Assembly: GCA_021029095.1 (NCBI GenBank) | Contig: JAJOHG010000011.1 | Location: 682,001-746,000, forward strand | Reading direction: 5' to 3' | Length of the DNA stretch: 64,000 nt | DNA from: Phellopilus nigrolimitatus | Lineage: Eukaryota > Basidiomycota > Agaricomycetes > Hymenochaetales > Hymenochaetaceae | In this document: piece after piece, positions 23,240 to 32,257 of the stretch | How the letters are laid out: each line of letters opens with the position of its first letter | Position numbering within the stretch: position 1 is the first letter of the stretch | Program-made: the position numbers and the translations under genes | Notes under the pieces: generated by a model | What the model saw: the letters and a program-made list of their open reading frames with translations, nothing else | What the model was told of the DNA's origin: nothing | Database searches by the model: none

Positions 23240-23880
23240 TCAGCGGAGCTTCGCGAAGAGCTTGGGTGCAACACAATTCTATAACGTGAAGAATGATAGG
23301 TAAGATGAAAAAACAAAAGTCAACCGTGTCGCGAAGATGAGTACGTACGTCTACACAATGCATCATGCTGTAGCAAAACGCAAAAGACATGAGCTCCGAG
23401 TCACAACTATGGAATAAAACGTACTGGAACATCTCCTCGACGCAGTCCTCTCCCTTAAAACCCTCGCCCGCCTCGACCTTCTCCTGGCAGTGCGCGAAAT
23501 GCTCCGTGAACTTTACGCACGAGCCAGACTGCTGGCATGCTTCGCGCAGCCCGACCATTTGCTGCACGGATAAAAACGCGCATAGAAATGGTAGGTCGGT
23601 CGAACAGCCAGTCGAGCGGATATAAATCGCGAGTGCCGAGCGACGAGTGAGCGTTGGACAAATGGTAGACACTGTTGTCAGCACCCGTCCTTCACCAAAT
23701 GAGCACAGAAAAAAGCCAACGCACGTCTTCGGGCTCCTCTTCTTCCTCCTCTTCTTCCTCGCCTTCCGCCTCTTTCTCTTCAGGCTCCTCCGCGTCCGCC
23801 TCGACCTTCTCCTCCTTCTCCTCGGGCGCGTCGCACGACGCGGACGGGATCAAGCTGGACAGAAACGTTGCGAAGGTCAT
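23240..23880 (-). CDS. QCR6: cytochrome bc1 complex hinge protein (ubiquinol-cytochrome c reductase subunit 6)
   Basis: Exon 1 starts at ATG 23880 (MTFATFLSSLIPSASCDAPE) and carries a long acidic Glu/Asp run, the hallmark of the hinge protein. The next exon reads 'REACQQSGSCVKFTEHFAHC' then 'QEKVEAGEGFKGEDCVEEMF', with the paired-Cys (Cx9C-like) helical hairpin. The last exons give 'MMHCVD' and 'APKLFAKLR' before a stop at 23240-23242. QCR6 sits on the intermembrane-space face of complex III next to cytochrome c1. It is a small multi-intron gene, as in other basidiomycetes. The acidic run appears as a TTC/CTC-rich tract on the plus strand (about 23730-23830). Confidence 0.9.
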
Positions 23881-24105
23881 GGCACTGCGGTGCTCTAAAA
23901 CTCTACAAATGAAGCCCGTGCGTCGTCGTCGGTCGGGGACGAGTGAGTGAGCTGTAAACCGAGGACTGAATTCGGACGCGCGCAGGAAATTCTCGGGTTG
24001 AAATGGAGTGTGACAGTGACTAAAAGTCCAGTAATTTTCGGATTCCGATTGGAAGCTGAGATAAGTAACAAGTCACGCAGCTCATTTCATTTGTGTCACT
24101 GTCAG
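23881..24105. other. QCR6 upstream region
   Basis: Promoter-side flank of QCR6. Nothing else recognised. Confidence 0.5.
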
Positions 24106-24303
24106 TGCTAAGTCAACGCATAATGACACTTACTCTGGCCTTGTATCAAGAATGGCGCTGGAACATCAGACACACCTCCTAAAAAGAACTCTCAAAATAT
24201 TATGATCTCTCTGTCCGATCATGATTTAATTGAGTTTTGGGTCTGAACTTGGGCTTTCAAATCTCAAAGCTAGCCGACGAAGCTGAAAATATTGGCCCGG
24301 CCT
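24106..24303. repeat. dispersed inverted-repeat block, copy 1
   Basis: About 200 bases that match, in reverse complement, the block at 31836-32027. Shared stretches include TGACACTTACTCTGGC, GAATGGCGCTGGAACATCAG and AATATTGGCCCGGCC. Similarity is clear but imperfect. No coding frame. Confidence 0.7.
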
Positions 24304-24371
24304 TACCACATGTAACACCGACGACGAATTTCAGGTTCTACGACTTACTCCCGCTTGTAGAAGATGCTTGA

Positions 24372-24690
24372 AGGTGGCAGACAAGATGCAATCCGTTCAA
24401 GGCGAGCTAGCCAGCATCATGACCGAGCACAATTTGGCGGACATAATTCCGGTGTCGCTAGTAGTACCCCGAGTTTGTGAAAGAGGTCACTGATTTTCTC
24501 GTTAGGTAAATGCCTGCGATGTCTTCGGTCTGTCAAGGGAGCCATTTCAGGAAGACGAGCAGTACGCAGAATCCGAGCTTGCGGACGAGAGGAGCACAGT
24601 GGTGGTCCCGGCCGCCATATTCTCGCATGACGTGTCAAATCTTATTCTCGATACGAGCTGGTTCTTCCTCATCATTAACTCAACATGCTA
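24372..24690 (+). pseudogene. deleted copy of the unknown gene at 29.3-30.5 kb
   Basis: Translates to pieces of the intact minus-strand gene: 'MQSVQGELASIMTEHNLAD', then a jump to 'YPEFVKEVTDFLVR', then 'DVFGLSREPFQEDEQYAES', 'ELADERSTVVVPAAIFSHD' and 'ILDTSW'. The middle of the parent protein (about 85 residues) is deleted and the pieces lie in different frames. The 3' end is lost before the MITE at 24755. It is therefore a non-functional fragment. Orientation is opposite to the parent gene. Confidence 0.85.
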
Positions 24691-24754
24691 GTGCCAGACC
24701 TCACCAGGTCGTCGACGCAAAATGGCCGCGTCTTTAAAGGCTTACTTCGTTATA

Positions 24755-25038
24755 CAGGTGGGTTAGAAAAGTCTTCGGCCCCCCTAAAAAAGGAAGGCGG
24801 TTCTAGTCCGCCTCGTTCTCACAAGAAAAGGTCAAAAAGCACTGTATAACTATGCGAGCCTTTGCCCTAGATACATATGAGAGACAAAAACTAAGTATTA
24901 ATTTTGTTTTTGGATGATTTGAGCTGGCAACGTACCATAGGTGACACCGCGAAACGACGCCGCGTCGTGCGCTACGCAGGCGGGAACTGCCTTCCTTTTT
25001 AGGGGGGGGGGGGGCCGAAGACTTTTCTGACCCACCTG
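24755..25038. mobile_element. TA-flanked MITE, copy 2
   Basis: A 284-bp non-coding element. The left end is CAGGTGGGTTAGAAAAGTC and the right end is GACTTTTCTGACCCACCTG, with TA on both sides. The inverted repeats run on through CTTCGGCCCC and a GGAAGG stretch. A run of 12 or more G in the right arm (near 25004-25015) faces only six C in the left arm. Its ends resemble the element at 21.5 kb. Confidence 0.82.
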
Positions 25039-25129
25039 TATATCGACCTCAATTTTAGGCTTGTGCATTTGATTTGCTGATTATGCCCGGAAGGCCGACT
25101 AAATTCGTGGCGAACTGCATCGAACTGAC

Positions 25130-25640
25130 TGGTATCGGCAAGCGGCATCACAAATGTGTGATTACCGAACGATTTGCGCTCAGGAACGCGCCAAACCATG
25201 CATACCGCGTGTCCTTACGGTTTCCAAAGTTGAGCATGATTAAGTCACGTTTTCTCGGCAGCCCAGCGCTCAGCTGACGCGTCCCAGCATCTGGGAATTG
25301 TTTTGACTCAATGACCGGTCGCAGAATCATTTTACCAGATGGATTCGAGTATAAAAGACAGAAGTTCGATATGACCGATATCGGCAGGCGGCATCACAAT
25401 TGTGTGATTGCCGAGAGACGTGCGCTCAATAGCGGCGCCGCAGAGCTAGGTAGTGAATAACCATGCATACGCGTTCTTACGGCTCCTACAGTGAGCATGA
25501 CTTATTCACGTCTTCACCGGTTTGCCTCGCAGCCGATGCATGGAGTACGCGTCTTCACAGTTCAGCTGACGCGTCGTCCCGGCATCTGGTCGCAGAATCA
25601 TTTCAGTCAGCGCTCAGCAGATGGATTTGAGTATAAAAAA
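25130..25640 (+). repeat. tandemly duplicated promoter block upstream of SDR copy A
   Basis: Two consecutive units of about 250 bases (about 25130-25376 and 25377-25640) share the same order of blocks. Each has ATCGGCA-GCGGCATCACAA, a GTGTGATT-CCGA palindrome-like core, a CCATGCATAC-CG block, a GCATCTGG block and CGCAGAATCATTT. Each ends with a GAGTATAAAA TATA box (25350 and 25632). Only the downstream unit is adjacent to the coding sequence. Confidence 0.75.
25632..25638 (+). promoter_or_regulatory. TATA box of SDR copy A
   Basis: TATAAAA lies 77 bases upstream of the ATG at 25715 and is conserved in the inverted copy B. Confidence 0.65.
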
Positions 25641-25714
25641 TAGGAGGAGAACATGATAACGACTACGAATTCGTGTTACGACCCACATTCTCTACCAAAT
25701 CTACGTACGTCAAA

Positions 25715-26847
25715 ATGGTTTCGTATGTTGTCACAGGAGCTGGGCGCGGCCTTGGAGTAAGCGCTCAAGCTTCGGCACTTCGCGCCTGTGTTCGCTAACT
25801 GCTTTTCAAGCTGGAATATGTGCGCCAACTTAGTAGTAACCATGCTAATGTGATCTTTGCCCTCGTAAGGGACAAGACCAGAGCCTCAGAACTCCAGGAG
25901 CTCGTCTTATCCAACGAATACAAGAATATACACGTCGTCCGTGCGGACCTCGACGACCATGACTCGATCAAGGTACGTCTTCTACCATCTCATTTGAGTG
26001 GCAATCTGTAACAACAATTTGATGTATAGGCTGCTGCTGAAGAAGTATCAAAATTAACGGGCGGTTCGCTCGATGTACTTGTCAACAACGCGGCTTTGAT
26101 GGTCTACGAACGCGGCATGCTGCCTTTGAGTAAATTGTAAGGACACATCCAGAACTCTGATCCGTAGACGTTCATTGACCTCGAGTTAGCCCTGACTGAA
26201 GAAACGCTTGAGGGGGACTTGTTGACATTTGTAAGCGGGTATGGTGTCAATCTACGAGTTAGGTTTTACTGACTTTTCGCTAACAGTTCAAGACGAACGT
26301 CATCGGACTGACACGCATGATAAACGCGTTCCTTCCCCTCATCCGATCCGGAAATGCGAAGAAAATCATCGCCATAACGTCAGAGATGGGATCTCCTCAC
26401 TTTGCTCTTCGGGCAAATAATCAAATGGCCGGACCCTACGCGATTTCAAAGGCCGGAGTCAACATGGTAGTAACCAAATACGCTGTCGCACTCAAGGACG
26501 AAGGCATTATTTTTATTTCGATTAACCCTGGGTTGATGAAAACTCTGCGAGGTCGTAGTGAGTAGATCAAACATCTGGATAAAAATGTGATTTAATGACA
26601 CTTTCTTAGCCAAGGAAGAAGTTGATGCTCTGTACGATAGAATCGTTGCTCATACACGTGTTGGTATCCCGGACTTCTCAGCAGTAGCAGTCGAAGATTC
26701 TACTCGCGACCAAGTAGCTTTGATTGAGAGGATAACGATAGCTGACACCGGAACGTTCGTTCATCATGATGGGAAGAAAGTACGTTTTCGCTTCGAGATC
26801 TGGTGAATACTGTAATCGTATTGACTGCTTGGACACAGTTGATTTAG
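25715..26847 (+). CDS. short-chain dehydrogenase/reductase, copy A
   Basis: ATG 25715 opens 'MVSYVVTGAGRGLG' (TGxxxGxG cofactor loop), spliced through a short intron to 'LEYVRQLSSNHANVIFALVR'. It continues with 'RADLDDHDSIK', 'LDVLVNNAALMVYERG' (NNAA motif), 'FKTNVIGLTRMINAFLP' and 'IIAITSEMGSPHFALRAN'. The catalytic 'YAISKAGVNMVVTKYA' (YxxxK) and 'ISINPGLMKT' follow. This is a classical NAD(P)-dependent SDR of about 245-260 residues, closest in style to fungal carbonyl-reductase-like enzymes; the substrate is unknown. The last exon is uncertain: splicing at GTACGT (26780) gives a stop at 26845-26847, while read-through stops at 26806. The gene has a TATA box at 25632. Copy B (minus, 32.3-33.4 kb) is nearly identical, so duplication was recent. 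Confidence 0.88.
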
Positions 26848-27559
26848 TGGATTTCCCGCCGCATTGGAACCGCTTTGCTATCTCTCAACTCAAGGATTGA
26901 AATAGGATGCCGCAGGTCCACTGTATTTATTTGAGTTTCGTAGACGATTAAGTCTTGTATGTATTTTAACGTTCGTTTGCGCGTAGCCATTCCGGATATA
27001 TTAAACGCGAGCCCGAAGATACTGAGGAAAGAACAAGTGAAGCAATTTGATTGATGACACGTCAAATAATGGGTAGGTAGGCAATTGCATCTAAATATGG
27101 CTCTCATACCTGTTTCCTGACTATAACTAGTGCTGACACAGAAATGCTTGAAAACTCCAGCAAACGCTGAGAGTGATGCAAAAAACCACCAGCAGCGTCC
27201 ACTGAGCTTCATTCAATCAGGCAGCTGGCAGCAGTGTCGAGGTCTGGCTGGGCTCAGGGGAAGTAAACACACCTTTGTGGCTGGCGTGCATTGGCGCCAA
27301 GGGCTGACCAGGTGAAAACAATTCTCTAAGCATAAAGAACCCGGAACCGGAAAAACCCATGCCCAAAAATAAAGCGTACAAGCCCGTTTACCTACACTCT
27401 TTTTCCCTCATCAAAAGCTATTTACAGCCGTTTGCAAAAATAATGAGACTACTGTAAAAACTAGTGCCAACATATTATTGCAAACAGTGGTGGCTGCAAG
27501 AAAGGTATAGGTACTGTTCAACTCGAAACGATGCGAAACGACGTGATTTTGACTAAGTC
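26848..27559. other. 3' flank of SDR copy A and unassigned sequence
   Basis: The first 220 bases belong to the inverted duplication. The rest (27.07-27.56 kb) is AT-rich with no recognised gene or repeat. Confidence 0.5.
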
Positions 27560-28376
27560 CGCGGAATCGAGCCACTGATTTCGTTTTCGACGTAGTTCTT
27601 ACGTATGACAGGAGCCCCGAATACTCTCATGGAACCCGTGCCCCACAGCTCTTTCGCCCTGCGCAGGATCTGCGCTTCGTCCATGGCGCTCTCCCTGCTG
27701 TCCGGGGGAGGCGGAAGGATCTCGTGCAGGTATAGATCGTGCAGGTATAGCCACGCGCGCTGGTGCGCGCGAATTGTACCTTGCTGCCCCACGTACGCCT
27801 GCAGGAAGAAATCGAAGTTATATACCGCAGTGACGCCCGGTCGACGAGCATCCCGGTCTTTGTTCGAGGTCTTACCCGCCTGCTCGGGCCTCGTCGGGTA
27901 GAAGTGCGTAGGATGCTGCTTCCCGCAGATCGTTGGTGAGCTTGGGACTGTAGCTCTTGAAAGAGCAAAACGCTGCTTTGATCCCCGGGAGCTCGTCAGT
28001 GAGCACGTGTTTGAACTAGCCGTTGGAGACCCCGCCGCGGAACACGACGACACGCTCAGGAAGGGTCTTCATATGCTTCAAATATCCATTCAGACGCTCG
28101 ACCATCATTTGCTTGACCTCAATAATCGTCTGTTTTAGTAAGACTGTCAAAATAGAATGATAAAAAATCAAAGACATTGCTCGCCTCTTCTCCGCGCTCT
28201 TGGAGGCCATTTTATTTGCGGGATAGTCCTCAATGCAGTTCGTTACGATAGCAGCAATCGACGGTCCCTTTTACGCAGCCAACACCAGGGTGCGTCAAGT
28301 CCATTCCGACGAGCATCGTTTTCTTGAGCCAGTGCATGGAGCTCGCGTCGAGCTGGTGGTTGACGCGGCACGCTTC
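27560..28376 (-). pseudogene. Argonaute PIWI-domain fragment (decayed)
   Basis: Reading leftward from 28376: 'NHQLDASSMHWLKKTMLVG', then 'MDLTHPG' (PIWI strand with the first catalytic Asp), then 'PSIAAIV' in a shifted frame, 'IEDYPANK', and an intron-like gap. Next come 'MMVERLNGYLKHMKTLPERV' and 'VVFRGGVSNGQF'. Further on are 'PGVTAVYNFDFFLQAYVGQQ' and 'GTIRAH', which match the PIWI blocks VxD..FDF.LQSH.G.QGT.RP. The N-terminal, PAZ and MID parts are absent and frames change several times. The RDGVS motif, which carries a catalytic Asp, reads RGGVS. It is therefore a broken relic of an RNAi effector gene. It stops abruptly where SDR sequence begins at 28377. Confidence 0.82.
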
Positions 28377-29105
28377 CTTTGAGTAATTTGTAAGAGCACA
28401 TCCAAAATTCTGCTCCGTAGACGTTCATTGAGCTCGAGTTAGCCCTAATGAAGAAACGCTTGAGGGGGACTTGTTGACATTCGTAAGCGGGTATAGCGTC
28501 TGTCTACGAGTCGATTTTACTGACTTCTCGCTTACAGTTCAAGACGAACGTCATCGGACTGACGCGCATGATAAACGCCTTCCTTCCCCTCATCCGATCC
28601 GGAAACGCGAAGAAAATCATCTCCATAACGTCACAAATGGGATCTCCTCACTTTGCTCTCCAGGCAAATAATCAGGTGGCCGGAGCCTACGCGATTTCAA
28701 AGGCCGGAGTTAACATGTTAGTAACCAAATACGCTCTCGCATACAAGGACGAAGGCATTATTTTTATCGCGGTAAACCCTGGGTTGATGAAAACTATTCG
28801 AGGTCGTCGTGAGTGATTCAAATATCTGAACAAAAACGTACCCAAATGACACTTTTCAAGCCAAGGAAGAAATTGATGCTCTGTACGATGCAGTCGTTGC
28901 GCGTTGCCGTGTCAATATTCCGGACTTCTCAACAGTGACAGTCGAGAATTCTACTCGCGACCAACTAGCTTTAATTGAGAGGATAACGATAGCTGACACC
29001 GGAACGTTCGTTCATCATGATGGGAAGAAAGTACGTTTTTGCTTCGAGATCTGGTAAATACTGTAATCATATTGAATGCTTGGACACAGTTGATTTAGTG
29101 GGTTT
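28377..29105 (+). pseudogene. 3'-half copy of the SDR gene (copy C)
   Basis: Begins in the SDR exon just before 'PLSK' and carries 'FKTNVIGLTRMINAFLP', 'IISITSQMGSPHFALQAN', 'YAISKAGVNMLVTKYALA' and 'IAVNPGLMKT'. It then has the last exons and part of the 3' flank (to about 29230). The cofactor-binding N-terminal half and the promoter are missing, so it cannot make an SDR. It is more diverged from A and B than they are from each other, so it is an older duplicate. Orientation is the same as copy A. Confidence 0.85.
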
Positions 29106-29317
29106 GCCCATTACATTGGAACCGCCTTGCTATTTCTCAATTCAAAGATTGTGCGCAGGCCCAATGTATTTATTTGAGTTTTGTAGACGATTAAGTCTTG
29201 TTGATGACACGTCAAATAATGGGTAGAAAGGCAAGGCAGTCGCATCTAAATATTGCGGCGATAAATACAGTTAAAGTTACATGATCGAAATAAACAGGCA
29301 TAGGTGAGTATGCGACT

Positions 29318-30524
29318 CTAGATCAAGATCGCAACATGATCGACAACCTTGAAAAGGTCCGAAGTGGGATCCTGCATGGCTTTCCAGAAAGGGCTGTTAT
29401 CCATGAGCCCGTGTCCTTTGCCCTCCTTTGCCGCCTGCATAACGTTCTGCACGCCGTAATGCTTGCCGGAGCGGGTCTGGTTGCAACCGTAATGTTTTCC
29501 AGAGCGCGTGACCGTGCAGTTAGTTTTCGCTTCTTTCACGAGGGAGAACCAGTTCGTATCGAGGATAGTGTCCGACGCGTCACGCGGGAATATGGCGGCC
29601 GGGACCATCACTGTGCTCCTCTCGTCCGCAAGCTCGAATTCTGTGTACTGCTCGTCTTCCTGTAACGGCTCCCATGACAGGCCGAAGACAGCGCAGGCGC
29701 CTGACCTGACGAGAAGCTCAGTGACCTTCTTCACAAACTCAGGGTACTGGCCGACATCCCCGCCTGTATTGGCGTCAGTTGTGAACTCGTAAGCGACCAG
29801 TTCGCCATTGTTGTTTACGGCGAAGTTCTTCCCGTAGAGTTGGACGCCTTCAGTCGGCTTAACCGGTCCCATGACAATCGCATCACAGACGTCTGGAACG
29901 GTAACTTTGCGGAAGGTGGCCATTTCCCCTGGAAGCATATCAAAGTGCTTGTGGACAAGGCGGACCGAGAATATGTCCGCCACATTGTGCTCAGTCATGA
30001 TGCTGGCTAGCTCGTCTCGAACGGATTGCATCTTGTCTGCCGCCTCTGCAGCATCCTCTACAAGCGGGAGGGAATTGTAGAACCTGAAATTTATTGTCGA
30101 TGTTAAGGGGGTTCTGCGTATACCAGAGAAACAGGGAGCACTTACTCTGAATCGACCTGGATGACGTTCTTGTTTGCTTGTTCTTCTGCAACCTTGAACC
30201 TAATATGCAGTAAAGCATGTAAGCAAGCCTGTTCTCAAGTATGCCATGCAAAAAAATCGAAGACCCACAGGTTGGGCTGCTTGTCGAACGAAGACTGGAT
30301 ATTGGACATCTGGGTAAGCGCTATCAGCTCTCCGAATCGATGCCGAAGAAAGATCGAAATTCACCTTGAGAGATTGAATGTCAATTGTGTTGCTTTCAGA
30401 TTGATTATTACTACGAGTTATCATAAGTAAGGCACTTCACGACTTGGAAAGAGTCAATAATGCGCACCTTTAGCTCGTCCGGAGGTCTTTGGTCGATTGG
30501 ATTCAATGGTGGTTCCCTGGCCAT
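29318..30524 (-). CDS. hypothetical protein, intact member of a local two-copy family
   Basis: Starts at ATG 30524 (MAREPPLNPIDQRPPDEL) with three or four short introns. The main exon carries 'MQSVRDELASIMTEHNVADI', 'FSVRLVHKHFDMLPGE' and 'CDAIVMGPVKPTEGVQLYG'. It continues with 'KNFAVNNNGELVAYEF', 'FGLSWEPLQEDEQYTEFELA' and 'VMVPAAIFPRDASDT'. It ends 'DLFKVVDHVAILI'. Near the C-terminus is a tandem duplication, TRSGKHYG-CNQ-TRSGKHYG. No domain is recognised, and there is no signal peptide or membrane segment. A deleted pseudogene copy lies at 24.4-24.7 kb in the opposite orientation. Function is unknown. Conservation of reading frame relative to the degraded copy suggests this copy is expressed. 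Confidence 0.7.
29454..29509 (-). repeat. 33-bp tandem duplication inside a coding exon
   Basis: Two units beginning CCGTAATG (29454 and 29487), encoding TRSGKHYG twice with period 11 residues. In frame. Confidence 0.8.
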
Positions 30525-30601
30525 TTTATAGGTTTCCTCCACGTTTATTTCTCACCTTCAAGACATAGGAACCAGAAGGAGATAGCATCAAAGATTAAGG
30601 C

Positions 30602-30716
30602 CGAGTTAGCTAACTTTTAGTTAATTTATGGCGGGTGGGAAAGTCCAAAAAGTTAGCTAACTGCCGGTTACCCACTTTCCCACCCGCCAAAAGTCAACTA
30701 AAAGTTAGCTAACTCG
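30602..30716. mobile_element. 115-bp foldback element (MITE-like palindrome)
   Basis: Starts CGAGTTAGCTAACTTTTAG and ends with its complement CTAAAAGTTAGCTAACTCG. The arms extend through GGCGGGTGGGAAAGT on the left and ACTTTCCCACCCGCC on the right, about 43 bases each. An internal AAAAAGTTAGCTAACTG repeats the tip motif. It is non-coding. The target duplication is not obvious. Confidence 0.78.
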
Positions 30717-31835
30717 TGCAGAGCGGGGCCTAACATTGTCCTGAAAACGCGAGTAGTGCTGTTAAGATCCAAAAATATTAGACGTGAGAGTGCGGAAGCA
30801 CAAGCGGAGACAAATGCGCAATTGCCGAACTGAGCTTACACATCAAGTAGTAAACAGCAGTGAGTTTAACCTCACCTCGACTGCGCTTCATGTTTTGTTT
30901 TGCTTGTTTGCAGCAGAGCAATTCCACGAATAGGTCCACAGCTAGACGCCACGATGTTACCGGTGCATATCGTTTCTTGTAAGTCCGCATAGTCGGCTAC
31001 AAGTCCTTTTCGCAGGCTGTGTCATAAATTTTATTATTTCGACCTTTTTTCCTGACTCAGTCGAAAGCTGACTCGAAAGAGGTTTCTTGATTACCGATTC
31101 TCACTTTCAGATCCTGTTGCGTAGATAAGGAGTCGGCATATACCTCTGACATGTAAATATATCAGTGACACTAAGTCTGGCCATGAAGTGCCCTCTGAGT
31201 CTTGGCCATTAGTTGTTTGTTACTGACAAGCAGCTGACTAATTTGTCTTTCGCTCTCATCCTTGAGATACACATACGTAACCGGCTTATACGTAAGCAGC
31301 GTGACTGACAAGATCGAGATAGCGACGCAGCTGCTGCTACGGATTTAACAAGAAATGGAGTAAACCAGTATCATTTGAGGCGACAGCAAAATTATGTCCT
31401 GGAAGTGCTTTGCTGTCAACGAAGCGCCGGAAACGCGGCCGAGATGAGGTGGACTCACTACTGGGTATAGGAACTCCGTAACGCCTTAACGCTTGCCTTG
31501 CGTTTGCCTCGGGCCGCTTATGTCACAAAATCTGCTTTGCCTCACAGGACCGTCATAGACTGCTACACAGTGAGGGCGCGAGTGCTTCTTGTTTGTCACC
31601 TTCTCAGTTTTTGATCATCTGGAAAAAAAGAATGACGCTCAGAGGAATAGCCTCGATTTCGATCAGTCGATCCTAGTACCAGGGGCTGCGTACGAAGTGT
31701 CCCGTAAGTCTGGGACCAAAATGAGGTCATCAGAGCGCACTTCCCGCTTCACAAACAATTTATTTGCGGCCCAAAATCAGGACCGCTGCCAGGTAAGTCG
31801 AGAAGATTGGCGACTTAAGGTACTAGCAAGGCCGG
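30717..31835. other. non-coding or unassigned region
   Basis: About 1.1 kb without a credible gene on either strand. Short open frames (for example around 31.6-31.85 kb) have no recognisable content. Confidence 0.5.
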
Positions 31836-32027
31836 GCCAATATTTTCGGCTTCGATAGCCAGCTTTGCCATTTGAAAGTCCAAATTCGAACCTAAACTCA
31901 ATTACATGTAATTCGTGATTGTCATAATTTTTTGAGAGTTCTTTTTAGGATAGATGCCTGATGTTCCAGCGCCATTCTTGACAGATTGCCAGAGTAAGTG
32001 TCACTATGCGTTGAGCATAGCACTATA
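31836..32027. repeat. dispersed inverted-repeat block, copy 2
   Basis: Reverse-complement counterpart of 24106-24303, with the same order of short blocks (GGCCGGGCCAATATTTTC, CTGATGTTCCAGCGCCATTC, GCCAGAGTAAGTGTCA). It directly abuts the right arm of the SDR inverted duplication. Confidence 0.7.
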
Positions 32028-32257
32028 CAATCAATGCATTTGACGTGTCGTCAATCAAACCAGTTCACTTGTTCTTTCCTCAGTATCTTCAGGCTCGCGT
32101 TAAATATCTCCGGAATGGCTACGTGTAAATGTACGTTAAAATACATACAAGACTTGATCGTCTACGAAACTCAAATGAATACATTGGGCATGCGCCATCC
32201 TATTTCAGTCCTCGATTTGAAAAATAGCAAGGCGGTTCCAATGCGGTGAGCAATCCA

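Larger units (their letters stand above)
25371..27067 (+). repeat. left arm of long inverted duplication (SDR copy A and flanks)
   Basis: About 1.7 kb that recurs in reverse complement at 32035-34020. The match covers the proximal promoter unit, the whole SDR gene and about 200 bases of 3' flank, ending near TGACACGTCAAAT. Coding parts are nearly identical. The right arm is longer by the 275-bp insertion at 33710-33984. Confidence 0.9.

Noticed and set aside
23675..23950. Ser-rich plus-strand protein
   Set aside because: It is the antisense of the acidic Glu run in QCR6 exon 1.
24700..25060. Possible coding sequence across the GC-rich MITE arms
   Set aside because: The stretch is explained by terminal inverted repeats and TA flanks.
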